DNA of 64,000 nucleotides from Cephalopachus bancanus (GCA_027257055.1 JAPVLO010000054.1:248001-312000); one strand, 5' to 3'. Shown: positions 50,640 through 63,018, counted from the stretch's first letter. Translations and numbers: made by a program. The notes: generated by a model from the sequence alone, not told the origin.

Positions 50640-53600
50640 TATGTGATACTCAGATCTTTGTTTCTGTGAGAGGTCACTCAGTATTATAGACTCTAGTTCC
50701 ATCCAGATTGCTGCAAAATTCATGATTTTGTTCTTTTTTATGGCTGCATAGTATTCCATCGTGTATATGTACCACATTTTTTAAATCCAGTCCTCTTTTG
50801 ATGGACAGCATGGTTGGTTCCAAGTTCTTGCTATTGTGAACAATGCTGCAATAAACATTCATGTGCAGGTATCTTTTTGATAGAGTAATTTGAGTTCTTC
50901 AGGGTATATTCCCAGTAGGGGGATTGCAGGGTCATATGGGAGGTTGATGTTTAGAGCTTTTAGGAATTGCCACACTGCTTTCCACAGAGGTTGCACTAGT
51001 TTGCACTCCCACCAACAGTGTAGAAGTGTTCCCTTTTTGCCACACCCTCTCTAACAACTGTTATTTTTTGAGTTATTGATAATTGCCATTCTGACTGGAG
51101 TTAGGTGGTATCTCACTGTGGTTTTGATTTGAATCTCCCTGATGATTAGTGAGGTTGAGCATTTCTTCATGTGTCTGTTGGCTGCTCGGATGACTTCCTT
51201 TGAGACGAGTCTGTTCATATCTTTTGCCCATTTTATAATGGGGTTGTTTGTTTTTTTACTTTCCAGAACGTTTGAGTTCCTTGTAGATCCAAGATGTTAA
51301 GCCTTTGTCAGACCTGGAGTTGGCAAATACTTTTTCCCAGTCTGTAGGCTGTCTCCCTGCTCTCTTGATGGTTTCTTTGGCTTTGCAGAAGCTTGTCAGT
51401 TTAAGGTCCCACTTGTCTATCTTATCCCTTATGGCCTGTGGGATTTGGATTTTGTTCAGGAATTGGATGCCAGTTCCAATTTCCATAAGGGTATGTCCTT
51501 CATTTTCTAAGCTTCTTATGGTTTGAGGTTTTACATTTAGGTCTCTGATCCATTTGGAGTTAATGTTTGTGTGTGGGGATAGATAGAGGTCCTGTTTCAA
51601 TCTTCTGCATGTGGTCAGCCAGTTTTCCAGCACCGTTTACTAAATAGGTTCTCCTCTCCCCAGTGGTAGGTGGTGGAGGCTTTGTCGAAGATGAGTTGAT
51701 TGAGAAATTGAGGTTTTGCCTCTGGAATCTCAATTCTAGTCCATTGATCTATATGCCTGTTCCTATACAAATAACAAGCTGTTTTGATGATTGTAGCTGT
51801 ATAGTAAAGTTTGAGGTCTGGTAATGTGATACCTCCTGCTTTGTTTTTTTTTTTTGCTGAGGATTATTCTGGCTATTCTTGATCTTTGGGGTTCCATATG
51901 AATTCCTGTGTTGTTTTTCTAGGTCTGAGAAGAATGTTGCTAGTAATTTGATAGGTATTGCATTGTATCTGTAGATTGCCTTAGGTAAGCTAGACATCTT
52001 CACAATGTTGATTCTTCCAATCCATGAGCATGGAATATTTTTCCACTTCTTTGAGTCATCTTTGATTTCTTTGAGCAGAGTTTTGTAGTTTTCATTATAA
52101 AGGTTTTTCACATCTCTGGTTAGAAAGATGCCAAGGTATTTCATTATTTTTCTAGCTATTGTGAACGGAATTTTGCTTTTATTTGGATTTCTGCTTGTTT
52201 ATTATTTGTGTAAAGAAATATGATTGTCTTTTGCACATTTATTTTTTTTTTGAGTTGGAGTCTCACTCGGTCACCCAGACTGGAGTGCAATGGCCACTCC
52301 CAGCCACTGCAGCCTCAACCTGCTGGGCTCTGGCGATCCTTCTGCCTCAGCCTTTCAAGTAGCCAGAATTACAGGCATGCACTACCATGCCCAGCTGATT
52401 TTTTAATTTATTGTAGAGATGAGGTTTTGCTGCCCAGGTGGGTCTCCAGCCCGCAGCTCAGACAATCCATTCACCTCAGCCTCCAAAAGACGTGAACATT
52501 TATTTTATATCCTGAGACTTTGCTGAAGGCCTTTATCAGTGTAAGGAGGTTTTGACAGAGTCTCTTGGGTTTTCAAGGTACACGATCATGTCATCTGCAA
52601 AGAGAGATAATTTGACTTCCTCTTTTCCTATTTGGATACACCTGATTGCCTTCTCTTCTCTAATTGCTCTAGCCAGGACTTCCAATACTATATTGAACAG
52701 GAGGGGTGAGAGTGAGCAACTTTGTCTTGTTCCAGTTTTCAGGGGAAATGGTTCCAATTTTTGTCTATTTAGGAGTATGCTGGCTGTGGATTTCTTGTAG
52801 ATGGCTTTTACTACTTTGAGGTATGTTCCTTGTATTCCTAGATGTTCAAGGGTTTTTATCAAGAAGTGGTGCTGGATTTTATCAAAAGCTTTTCTGCATC
52901 TAATGATATAATCATGTGGTTTTTGTTTTGACATCTGTTGATGTATTTAATTACATATATGGTTTTACGAATGCTGAACCAGCCTTGCATCCCAAGGATG
53001 AAGCCTGCTTGGTCATGATGGATGATTTTTGAGATGTGTTGTTGAATCCGGTTTGCAAGGATCTTGCTGAGAATTTTAGCATCTATGTTCATCAAAGATA
53101 TTGCCCTGTAGTTCTCTTTCTTTGTTGGATCTTTACCTGGCTTGGGTATCAATGTGGTGTTAGCTTCATAAAATGATTTGGGGAGGGTTCCTTCTTTCTC
53201 ATCACCTGAAATACCTTCAGTAGGATTGGTATCAGCTCCTCCTTAAATGTCTTGTAGAATTTTGCTGGAAAGCCCTCTGGTCCAGGGCTTTTTTTTTGTA
53301 TTTAGTTTTCTTATTACATAGTCAAGTTCTTTGATTATTATTCGTCTATTTAGGGTCTCAATTTCTTCTTGTTTCAACCGAGGCAGGTTGTGTGATAACA
53401 GAAAGTCCTCCATTTCCTTGAAGTTTTCAAGTTTGTTTCCATACAAGTGTACATAGTAGTCTCTGATGATCTTTTGTATTTCTTCAGGGTCAGACATGAC
53501 TTCATCTTTTGTGTTTCTGATTGTGCTTACTTGGGTTTTTTCTTTCTTTTTCTTGGCCAGTCTAGCTAGGAGATCATCGATCATGTTTATCCTTTGGAAG

Positions 53601-54695
53601 AACCAGCTTTTTGTTTCATTGATTTTTTTGTATTATCTTTTTGTCTTCTATCCTGGATTTGGGCTCTTATTTTGGTGATCTGGATTCTTCTGCTGAAATT
53701 AGGGTTTTTGTGGTCTTGCTTTTCCAGCTTCCTTAGGTGGCTTATTAGGCTGTTAATTTGTGCTCCTTCCATTTTCTTCATGTGTGTTTGTAGGGATATA
53801 AATTCTCCTCTTACTACAGTTTTCATGGTGTCCCAGAGATTATGGTAAGATGTTTCTTCATTTTCATTTGTTTCCAGGTATTTTTTGATAACTGTTTTGA
53901 TTTCATCATTGACCCAGGAGTTGTTTAGCATCATACTGTTTAGTGTCCGTGTCTTTGTGGATTTGGGGAGAACCTTGTCGGTGTTAATGTTTATTTTTAT
54001 TCCACTGTGGTCTGAGAAGGTGCATGGTAAAATTTTGGTCCTTTTAAATTTGCTTATGCTTGATTTAAAGCCAATTATGTGGCCGATCTTAGAATACATT
54101 CCATGTGGTGATGAGTAGAGTGTGTATTCTGTGGACTTTGGATGGAGTGTTCTGTAGGTATCAATTAAGTCCATTTGGTCAAGAGTCACCTTGAGGTTCT
54201 GGATCTCATTGCTGATTTTTTGTCCTGATCATCTGTCTAGGGTTGTGGGTGGGGTACTAAAGTCACTAGTTGTGATGGTGTTAGAGTCGATATCTTTCTT
54301 TAGTTTTCCTAGGAGTTGCTTTATAAAAGTTGGTGCACCTATGTTAGGTGCATATATGTTTAGGATAGATATTTCTTGTTGATGGAGTGAACCTTTTATC
54401 ATTATGTAGTGGCCCTCTGTATCTTTTTTAATTTTTGATAGCTTAACTGGTATTTTGTCTGAAATTAGGATCATGACTCCTCCTTTCTTTTGTGTTCCAC
54501 TCGCCTAAAATTTGTTTCCCATCTTCTTACTTTGAGTCTGTGCATGTCCTTTCTAGTGAGAAGGGTCTCTTGAAGGCAGTACATTGTTGCCTGGTGATAT
54601 TTTATCCATTTTGTCATTCTATGTCTTTTCGGTGGTGCATTTAGTCCATTCATGTTCAGGCTAACTATTGAAATGTGAGAGTTTGTCCCTATCAT
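50640..54695 (-). pseudogene. L1 ORF2, disrupted
   Basis: The N-terminal endonuclease begins near 54690 with the family's TNSHISIVSLNMNGLNAP-type start. HGMYSKIGHI and SDHSGIKI follow (53950-54130). The reverse-transcriptase segment includes [20 protein letters not shown] (53090-53150) and FADDMI (52584-52601). The C-terminal domain is at 51256-51633. Breaks include frame changes near 53590 and 53240, the Alu insertion, and stops in the last kilobase. In an intact L1 this protein nicks the target and copies the RNA; here it cannot be made whole. Confidence 0.92.
52246..52493 (-). mobile_element. Alu inserted in the full-length L1
   Basis: Reverse orientation, GAGTTGGAGTCTCACTCGGT to CACCTCAGCCTCCAAAAGAC, so it lacks the very 5' end of the left arm. 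The flanks GCACATTTATTTT (52233-52245) and GAACATTTATTTT (52494-52506) form the target duplication. Short left-arm form (CCAAGTT missing). Confidence 0.93.
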
Positions 54696-54829
54696 AGAGT
54701 TCTTAAACAGTTGTTCTTCCACTTGGTTTATTGTCTTTCTTTTGGTTTTGGTTTTGAGGTTGGTTCATGTGTATTTTATTCTTTTTCCTGTACTCTTGTG
54801 AAGAACATTGTTCTTTTTTTCTTCCTCTT

Positions 54830-55660
54830 AGTCTGTGTTTAGTACTTTCTTAAGTGTTTCATGTAAAGGTGGTTTGGTGGCAGCATAAGTTCTTAGGGAT
54901 TGGATATCTGGGAAAGATTTTAAGTCTCCCTCACTGATGTAGCTTAATCTGGCTGGGTAGGTTATTCTTGGTTGAAATTGTTTATCTTTTAGGACTTTGA
55001 AGATAGGGTTCCAAACTCTCCTAGCCTGCAGGGTTTCTGTAGATAAATCTGCTGCTATTCTAATTGGTTTTCCCTGGTAGGTGATCTGACCTTTTTCTCT
55101 TGCTGCCTTTAGGATTTTTTTCTTTTATGCCTATTTTGTTTAGGCTAATTATTATGTGTCTAGGAGTTGGTTTTCTCATTTGTTGCTTGCAGGGGTTCTT
55201 TGAATCTCTTGTGCTTGAGTTTTTGCATCATTGATTAGATAAGGGAAGTTTTCTTGAATGATCTCATGGAAGGTTTGTTCCACTGTGGTCTCTGTCTCTC
55301 TTTCTGCCTCAGGAAGGCCAATTACTCTTAGATTTGGTCTCTTGAAGTAATAGTTCATCTCTTGAAGGTTTTTTTCTGGTGTTTTGAGCTTGTTTTCTGT
55401 GTTTTTAAGAGTTTGGGTTATTTCTATATTTTGGTCCTCAAGCTCTGAGATTCTTTCTTCTGCTTGGGTAATTCTGCTTTCCATGCTTATCAGTTTGTTA
55501 TTTATTTCATTCACAGTATTCTGTATTACTGTTATCTCAGATATCAGCTCCTTTCTAGTTCTTCTTGAGTCTCCTCAATTCTTTCAAATCTCTCCATTAA
55601 TGTATTGATATCTAGGTTTGTAGTTTGAGACCAGTCATTCTGGGGGCTCTTCATTGTTTG
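54830..55660 (-). pseudogene. L1 ORF1, disrupted
   Basis: A minus-strand coiled-coil region with repeated E/N/I residues and a SRITQAEERISELED heptad pattern (55440-55500) is followed by an RNA-recognition-like part (KRPNLRVIGLPE, near 55330) and a C-terminal domain (54830-55160) in another frame. Stops near 55170 and a frameshift disable it. Intact ORF1p is a trimeric RNA chaperone. Confidence 0.88.
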
Positions 55661-57481
55661 CATTCTGAAGTCAGTTTCTCAGTGTCTGCCCTCCCAGGGT
55701 TCTGGGAAAGACCCATATTCTTCTTTGGTTTTTCTTCATTTGTGTAGATTTTTCTCTCTCTCCCACTTTCCCTTCCCTTCTTTAATTCTGGTTTTCAGGG
55801 AAGGTGTGATTACTTTTGTTTCACTTGTATAATCTCCTGTTCTTATTTATAAGGGTCCTCTGGCTTGGTTCACTTTTGAGGTTGGAGTGTGGGCTGTGCT
55901 CTGTACTTTGTGCAGTTTTGAGGTTTAATTGAAGGGGGAACTGTGATTCAGAATCTATATGCTGATTACAGCATCCACTAACAGGTGTATGAGCACATTG
56001 GAATCTATTTCCCACTGCCATACAATCTGTCTGAGCAGCAGGATGTAGCTTGGGTCCCTGGAGCAAAAGGTGGTACAAATGAGGAAAATAATAAAGGAAG
56101 GGGGGTCAATAGGAAGTTAGAAAGAGAGAAGAGTGAGAGGGAAAACAGACATAGATACCAACTAACAGGTGAAAAAGAGACACAAGGCTAGAGAGAAGTG
56201 AAAAAAAAAAACACAGAAGGAAAATTCCCTAAAGAATACTTGTAGCTACACAGAGACAGATCAATAAGATCATGAAACAGATAGTATAAGTTAGAAAGCA
56301 AACAATAGTGAGCAAAACATACAGTCAGAATGATAAAACCAAATGTCAAAGTAAGAGATCAGACTAGTTCTGTAAACTTTCCTTAGTGGCTAAAGTCTTG
56401 AGCTCTGATCTCCAGCCTCTCCCCTTTGTTTTTCTTGCAGGCAGCTAGCCTGCTGCCTGGGAGATCTGTGACTCTTAGTTGTCCCAGTCTGTTCAGCGTA
56501 GGGGAGGTTCTTTGTCTCCTGTTTCAGGACGTCACCATGGGAACCAAGGTGGAGGCTCTGATAGGTGGGCGGGGTGATGCAAATCTGCCTGGAGAATGGT
56601 GGAGGTGGTAGCTTCACTTTCACTTTTAGGGATGCTCATCTGGGTCTCTGGGCGAGAGGCACCAGGATCAGCTGCACAACTGGGCACTGGATCCATGGTG
56701 TCACCAGCAGGCTGGGGTGGAGGAGAGGGTTGGGATTTCCCTACTCTGGAGCTGGAAGCCTCCAATTAGCACCTTACACAAGCTTGGGGTTCTGTCCCCT
56801 TACACAAGCTTGAGGTCTCATGCTGAGTGCCTCAGTCAGAGTGGTCCTGGGGCTCCAGAGCTCCAAAACTCCAAAGGGCAGGTGGTGGCCCTGGGTCCCT
56901 CACAGGGCATTTCAGCCAGAAATGGGACCGGTATCTCTGAGGGGTGGGTGTCCAGAGCCTCCCTGGGTGATCGGCAGTTTGGTGTTGGGTGCTGAGTGAG
57001 ATGATGTAGCCAGGGAGGGAGCTGAGACCCGGGACTCCTGAGCTGATGGGAGTCACATATAGTGGAGCAGCCGCAGCTGAGGGCCACAATATCTGGCCCT
57101 GTGTGGGACCAAAGGTCCCCGGGCCTTGTACCAGTGTGGCTGGTGGTAGGCAGGGGCCTGCGGAAAGAAAAGTAAGAGTCTTTTTGGGAACTCATGTTCA
57201 GAGAGTCTCACAAATCCACCTATGCCATCGCCATCTTACTGGAACCCCTGTATTCAAACTTTATCACTTACTATGTAGACTTTGGTTGCTTAAATTAAAT
57301 TAAAATCAGATCAAATTAAAACTCCATCTTTTTGGTCACTTTGGTATTCATTAATCATATTTGGCTAATGTCAACTATATGGGACAGAGCATATGTGGGA
57401 CTTTTAAAAATCGATTTAGAAATTTCTGTTGAACACTACTAATTTATATCAAAATAGTACATTTCTCAGAGATTTTACTTG

Positions 57482-57786
57482 GGTTTTTTTTTTTTTGAGT
57501 TGGAGTCTCACGCTGTCACCCAGACTGGCATGCAGTGGCATGTTCCCAGCCAACACAGCCTTGATCTGCTGGCCTCCAACTATCCTTCTGCCTCAGCCTT
57601 CCAAGTAGCTGGAACTACAGACACATGCTACCACACCCAGCTAGTTTTTTTTTTTTTTTTTTGATTTATTGTAGAGATGAGGTCTCACCAAGTTGCCCAG
57701 GCAGGTCTCGAACCCATGGGCTCAGGCAATCCACTCACCTCAGCCTCCCAAGGCACGGGATTACAAGGTGAGCCACCATCCCGGCT
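57482..57786 (-). mobile_element. Dimeric Alu
   Basis: Full-length reverse copy with an expanded T-run of about 17 in the linker complement. Flanked by the perfect 11-bp duplication GATTTTACTTG (57471-57481, 57787-57797). Long left-arm form. Confidence 0.95.
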
Positions 57787-58017
57787 GATTTTACTTGTTA
57801 AATAAGATTATTTTTTATAAGTCTTTGTAGTGGCAAAACACAAGTGCTTACTAAATGATAAAAAAGCTAAGTAAAAATAAGGATAGGCTGGTAATAAAAG
57901 TAATAATAATTATAATAAATAAAAATATATAACTTTCATGTCTAGTATCATGAATAAGGTAAATATAGCCTCTTGTATATTATCTTTCCTACTCATTATT
58001 TCTTTTTTTTTGATTTA

Positions 58018-58230
58018 ATTTTTTTTTTGAGTTGGAGTCTCACTCTGTCACCCAGACTGGAGTGCAGTGGCCGCTCCCAGCCACCGCAGCCTTGACCTGC
58101 TGGGGTCCAGCAATCTTCTGCCTCAGCCTTCCAAGTAGCTGGAACTACAGGCATGCGCTACCATGCCTGGCTAATTTTTGATTTATTGTAGAGGTGAGGT
58201 CTCGCCAAGTTGTCCAGGCGAGTCTCAAAC
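58018..58230 (-). mobile_element. Alu lacking most of its left arm
   Basis: Right arm and linker are complete in reverse orientation (GAGTTGGAGTCTCACTCTGT to GAGGTCTCGCCAAGTTG). The copy then ends at GAGTCTCAAAC, where the next Alu starts directly. Confidence 0.93.
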
Positions 58231-58520
58231 AATTTTTCTTTTTTAATTGGAGTCTCACTCTGTAATTTAGACTGGAGTGCAGTGGCATGCTCCCGGCCAC
58301 CACAGCCTCAACCTACTGGGCTCTGGAGATCCTTCCGTCTCAGCTTTCCAAGTAGCTGGCACTACAGGCGGACACTACCATGCCCAGCTAATTTTTGATT
58401 TATTGTAGAGATGAGGTCTTGCCAAGTTGCCCAGGTGGTCTCAACCCTGCAGATTCAGGCAATTCACTCACCTCAGTCTCCCAAAGCGCTGGGATTATAG
58501 GCTGAGCCACCGAGGCTGAC
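58231..58520 (-). mobile_element. Dimeric Alu in head-to-tail tandem
   Basis: TTAATTGGAGTCTCACTCTG to TGAGCCACCGAGGCTGAC, a complete but more mutated copy. Directly abuts the truncated Alu on its left, in the same orientation. No clear target duplication. Confidence 0.93.
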
Positions 58521-59091
58521 CCATGACTTCTTTTCCAAGTATTTCACTATGAAATAATTTTGAAATTGGCATTCTAAGAAAATGTTCCCTAAGTAGACCC
58601 ATGAAGTCAGCCTAATATGTTATTCTCACAGCTGCATTTAAAGACAAATTTTAAAAAATTCTAGTTGACAAGTTACCCTTTAATCCTAAATGATAACAAA
58701 CTTTAACATGTAGATTATAAGTGCATAGCACCAGGAACAAATCTGGTTAATCAGAAAACAGGATGATTAAAAAGGAAGTTGGTTATTAATCTAAACTCCT
58801 CTAATTATGGTATGATATTAATTAATTAATTAATTATCTATTTATACATCTCTAAATATATTTGTTATAACTCTGAATCTTATTTTATTTTATTTGAGAT
58901 ATTTTACTACAGTCTTTTATGTTTATCCCCATTAGTCTGTATGCTAGATTCAAACACCACATGACAAGACAATCCTCAGGTACACAACCAATTCCATTCT
59001 TCAACCAATTTGGATCACCACCAAGAGTTGAACTCATCAAACATATAAATCAAAATGTTTGATTCATTGACTCTGCTAGTGCCTATGTACT
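58521..59091. other. Intronic sequence with (ATTA)n
   Basis: Contains about six tandem ATTA units at 58816-58837. Otherwise AT-rich intron with no gene. Confidence 0.6.
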
Positions 59092-59822
59092 TTTTGTTAA
59101 TTGACAAATAATAATTGTACATATTTATGAGATATATAGTGATGTATTGATACATATAATGTATAGTGATTAGATCAGGGTAGTCTATCATCTTAAAACA
59201 TTTATCATTTCTTTGTGAGGTATACATTCCATATCCTTCTAACTATTTGAAACTGTGTAATATACCATTGTTAACTATGATCATCATCATCTTCCAATAT
59301 TATAGAATCCTAAAATGTATTCCCCTCATCTAGGACTTTGTGTTAAGTGAAATAAATCAGGAACAGAAAGTATTACTTTTATTTTTGTCAATAGCTTTAG
59401 GGGACACAGATAGTTTTAATCTAGGCTTTAAGTGTACCCCCCACCCCTACCTGTGCACATTGTACGTGATAGGTAATTTTTTTGTCACTCTATCTCTTAC
59501 TCCCTCTTCTGACTATCCTGTGTCCATTATACCATTCTCTATGTCTTTGAATAACCTAGTTTAGCTAACAGTTAAGAGTGAGAACATGGCGGTGTTTGAT
59601 TTTCTGTTCCTGGGTTAGTTCATTTAGGATGATTTCCATTTCCAACCAAGTTGCTGCAAATGACATTATTTCATTATTTTTGATAGCTGAATGGTATTCC
59701 ATAGTATATAGACCAAATTTTCATTATCCACTGATCAGCGATGGGCATTTAGGTTGATTCCACATCTTTGCGATTGTGAATTGTGCTGTGATGAACTTGA
59801 GGGTGCAGGTGTCTTTGTCATA
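59092..59822 (-). mobile_element. Old L1 (L1MA-like) 3' end
   Basis: AATAATTGTACATATTTATG, AAAACATTTATCATTTCTTT, GTAATATACCATTGTTAAC and, later, AGTGAGAACATGGCGGTGTT, CCAAGTTGCTGCAAATGACA and GAACTTGAGGGTGCAGGTGT follow the reverse complement of primate L1MA/L1P 3' regions. There may be two abutting copies, with the join near 59345-59376. Confidence 0.75.
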
Positions 59823-59825
59823 TAA

Positions 59826-59995
59826 CAACCTAAGAACAGAAAGTTAAACATCAAATGTTCTCACTCATATACAGAAACAAAACAAAGTTGATCTCATAGT
59901 GTTAAAAAGTAGAATAGAGATTGCTAAAGACTGGGAAGGGTAAGGTGAAAGGACAAACAGATAACAATTTGTTAATGAATGCAAAAAAATATTTA
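59826..59995 (+). mobile_element. L1 3' UTR fragment in opposite orientation
   Basis: CATCAAATGTTCTCACTCAT, AAAAAGTAGAATAGAGATTG and AGACTGGGAAGGGTAAGG resemble the sense 3' UTR of old L1s. Together with the minus copy just before it, this makes a head-to-head inverted L1 pair, as produced by twin priming. Confidence 0.62.
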
Positions 59996-60048
59996 TGTTA
60001 TTTTGATTCACATTCGGTTGTCATTATTATTTTAATAAAAATTTAATA

Positions 60049-60349
60049 GCCGGTCTCGCTGGCTCAGCCTGTGATCCCGCGCCTTTGGGAGGCAGAGGTG
60101 AGTGGATTGCCTGAGCCCGTGGGTTCGAGACCTGCCTGGGCAGAGAGACCTCATCTCTACAATAAATTAAAAAAAAAAAAAACAGCCGGGCGTGGTAGCG
60201 CATGCCTGTAATTCCGGCTACTTGGAAGGCTGAGGCGGAAGGATCACCGGAGCCCAGCAGGTTGAGGCTGCGGTGGCCGGGAGCGGCCACTGCACTCCAG
60301 TCTGGGCGACAGAATGCGACTCCAACTCAAAAAAAAAAGAAAAAAAATC
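60049..60349 (+). mobile_element. Dimeric Alu close upstream of a PCDH15 exon
   Basis: GCCGGTCTCGCTGGCTCAGC to GCGACTCCAACTC plus an A-tail. The duplication ATTTAATA is at 60041-60048 and 60350-60357. Short left-arm form (GGGCAGAGAGACC). It carries the intact right-arm hairpin GTGGCC-GGGAGC-GGCCAC. It ends 190 bp before the exon and is in the same orientation as the gene. Confidence 0.95.
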
Positions 60350-60539
60350 ATTTAATATTGCAACCCTGAGGACACAACATCTATAAATGTACATAGTGAT
60401 ATCCAGAAAAATAGTCTTTTAGGAGGACTTTGATGTGTTGCTATTACTTGTGAAACATTGTCTTACAAACAAAAATAAGTCATTTAATATAATTTGTTTT
60501 TTTCCTGCTTTTTAATAATCTTTATTTCTCTTCTCCTAG

Positions 60540-60842
<303 letters not shown>

Positions 60843-60872
60843 TAATTTAACACAAGTTTTCAAGAGCACATA

Positions 60873-61440
60873 CGGAGGAACCCAAAAAACTGGAACTATT
60901 TTTTGAAGAACGAAACCTTTGTAATACAGTTTTGCCCCACTAGGTAAGTGTTCTACGAACCCATCAGCATCAGTATACAACTAATGTTGTTGTAGAATCT
61001 GTGTTCAGTTTCAGTGAATTCTTTTTTTGGAGTTTATTTCAGTCTGTTTGCCCATTTCATGATGGGTGACTTACTATTGCACCTGCCCACATCGCGCTGA
61101 GTGTTCAGCAACTTTTGACCAAAATCGACATGATTCTCATGCCCCACAATTCTTATTACCCAATCTCAACCCAAGAGAATTTTTTTTCTTTTCCTGGATG
61201 AAAAAAGTCTTCAAAAGGAAACATTGTGCCAGTGTGGAAGAGGTGAAATAAAAATAGCAGAAGCACTAAAATGTATCAAAATTGACAAGTTCAAAAACTG
61301 TTTTGAGCAGTGGAAAAAGAATCTCAGTAGGTATATTTCATCGAACAAGAGTACTTTGAAGGTGACTGAAGTTTAATCATCTAAAAATAAATACTCAATT
61401 TTTAATAAATAAATTCCAGGTTTTTGAGGGTCCTTCCTTG
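60873..61440 (+). mobile_element. Mariner-type DNA transposon fossil
   Basis: Imperfect terminal inverted repeats: left CGGAGGAACCCAAAAAACTGG (60873-60893), right CCAGGTTTTTGAGGGTCC and on to CCTTG (61416-61440). They are bounded by TA on each side (60871-60872, 61441-61442), the tc1/mariner target duplication. The 3' part of a transposase is readable at about 61066-61380 (+), with AECSATFDQN-, FFFFSWMKK- and CFEQWKKNLSRC-like segments. At 568 bp it is an internally deleted copy. Confidence 0.85.
61066..61380 (+). pseudogene. Mariner transposase C-terminal remnant
   Basis: The frame resembles the end of the DD34D catalytic domain. The usual YSPDLAPCDFFLF box reads PNLNPREFFFF, so the third catalytic Asp appears replaced by Glu. 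A helical tail ending in a WKK-x-LSRC segment (about 61310-61330) follows. A stop at 61249-61251 breaks the frame. No functional transposase. Confidence 0.78.
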
Positions 61441-61442
61441 TA

Positions 61443-63018
61443 AATATTATTAATTGTCATCCAGATTAATGCTATAGTTTAGGATACATATATATTGTTT
61501 TATATTGTTCATATTTGATCTTTAGGAAATATATAATATGTTTAATATATGATTGTGACAGCAAATACTATAAACATTGGATTTCTGTTTGATCTGCACA
61601 TTTCATTTGCTGAATTCAACTCTATATTTAAAATGCTTCACAGAGTTGTGCTGCTAAAATTAAAATGTATAAAATTATTACAGTTTAAATTACTTTTAGT
61701 CTTTCATAATTGATAAAACAGAAGAACATGTTTTGGAGCAAATTTATGTCCCAGTAGATGGGATTGCCTTGGTTTATAAAAATTCCCAATGATGGTATTG
61801 ATGATCTTTAAGCTATATTTGGTTACAATCAGTAATATCACTTTTCTATTCTAACTTTCACTTAACTTATGCACAAGTTCACTGATAGTTCATTTCAAAG
61901 GACAGTATGACGTTAAGTTTTATTCAAAATATTTAACATCAAAGCATATAACCTGTGAACTCACTACCAACTTGGAAACATGGGTTATTGGACTTTTCTC
62001 TGATGAATCTAATATAATGTATAAGTAGAAGTATAGGTAGAAATATTATTGGAAATATTTGTCACATAAAGACAGATTAAGTATAATTTGTTTTTCATTT
62101 TTTACATCGTAATATGCCTTCACCTTTCAGTTTTCCCCACTTAGTTCTCTGAACAAGTTTAACATTTATATGCATCAATGATAATTTTTTTTTCATTTAG
62201 ATGATGAAGACCAATCACTATGATTGTAGTAAATATGCAGGCCAGAAAAGTCCTCCAGAAAAAATTCTCATTTATAACAGTAAAACTACATTAGCATAAA
62301 CAAGGGTTAACTTAAACCAGGATGCTTTTGACATAGATGTTAAGGTTAACATAGGTTTTTTATCAAATTAAGATCTGTAAACATTATACAAGATAATATC
62401 ATTTCTGTTTTTTGTTAGTTAAGATGCACATTGTGTGCTTAAAGACTGAGCAATAAGATCAATGTATTAGGTGTAATTAAAATACTATGAAAATCAATAC
62501 AGCGAAATATAACTACCTAAAAGTATGTATTTATGTATATAATTTGTACATTAGGCAACTTTAAGCTTATTTTTTAAAATTTTCATTACATACCTATAGG
62601 GTGGAAATTTTAAACTATATCTTTAAAATCATTCAAAACATATTTACAAAAAAAGATAATTAATTCAAAGAAGTCATAATGTCTTATACTTATAAATATA
62701 CACATTACATTCTGATGCAAACTAAGAACATTCCAAAAAATGATATTTATGATAAACTCTGAAATCATTTCAGTCAAGAGAAAGGAGATTTGATAGGAAA
62801 AAAAGAGTTTGATGCTGAGGTTACATCATGTAGCAAAACCAAAGGAACAGAAATGATGATAGTTCTGAATAAATCACAGCTATTTACTCAGCCTGAAAGT
62901 GTGTGAGATGAAAAGTGAGAAAGGAATGGGACTGGAGATGGAAGTAGGTAGATCATATAAAAGATATAACCTATATATTTTTTAAAATGTAAAACCAAAG
63001 GAAGGCCCAAACTTTAGC
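61443..63018. other. Intronic sequence, no feature seen
   Basis: AT-rich, without supported genes or nameable repeats. Confidence 0.55.

Larger units (their letters stand above)
50414..57248 (-). mobile_element. Full-length LINE-1 (antisense), inactivated
   Basis: A complete L1 with a perfect 10-bp target duplication TGTATTCAAA at 50404-50413 and 57249-57258. Read on the minus strand it has a 5' end containing AAGATGGCGATGG (near 57230), a 1.6-kb 5' UTR, ORF1, ORF2, a 3' UTR with CCTAACCCTTAACTGTAACC and an A-rich tail. An Alu inserted later at 52246-52493. Stops and frameshifts disrupt both ORFs. The ORF2 fragments are still long (up to 200 codons at 53587-54189), so it is not very ancient. 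Confidence 0.96.

Noticed and set aside
56565..57303. Overlapping open frames on both strands (56565-57303)
   Set aside because: GC-richer 5' UTR of the full-length L1; frames are compositional shadows.
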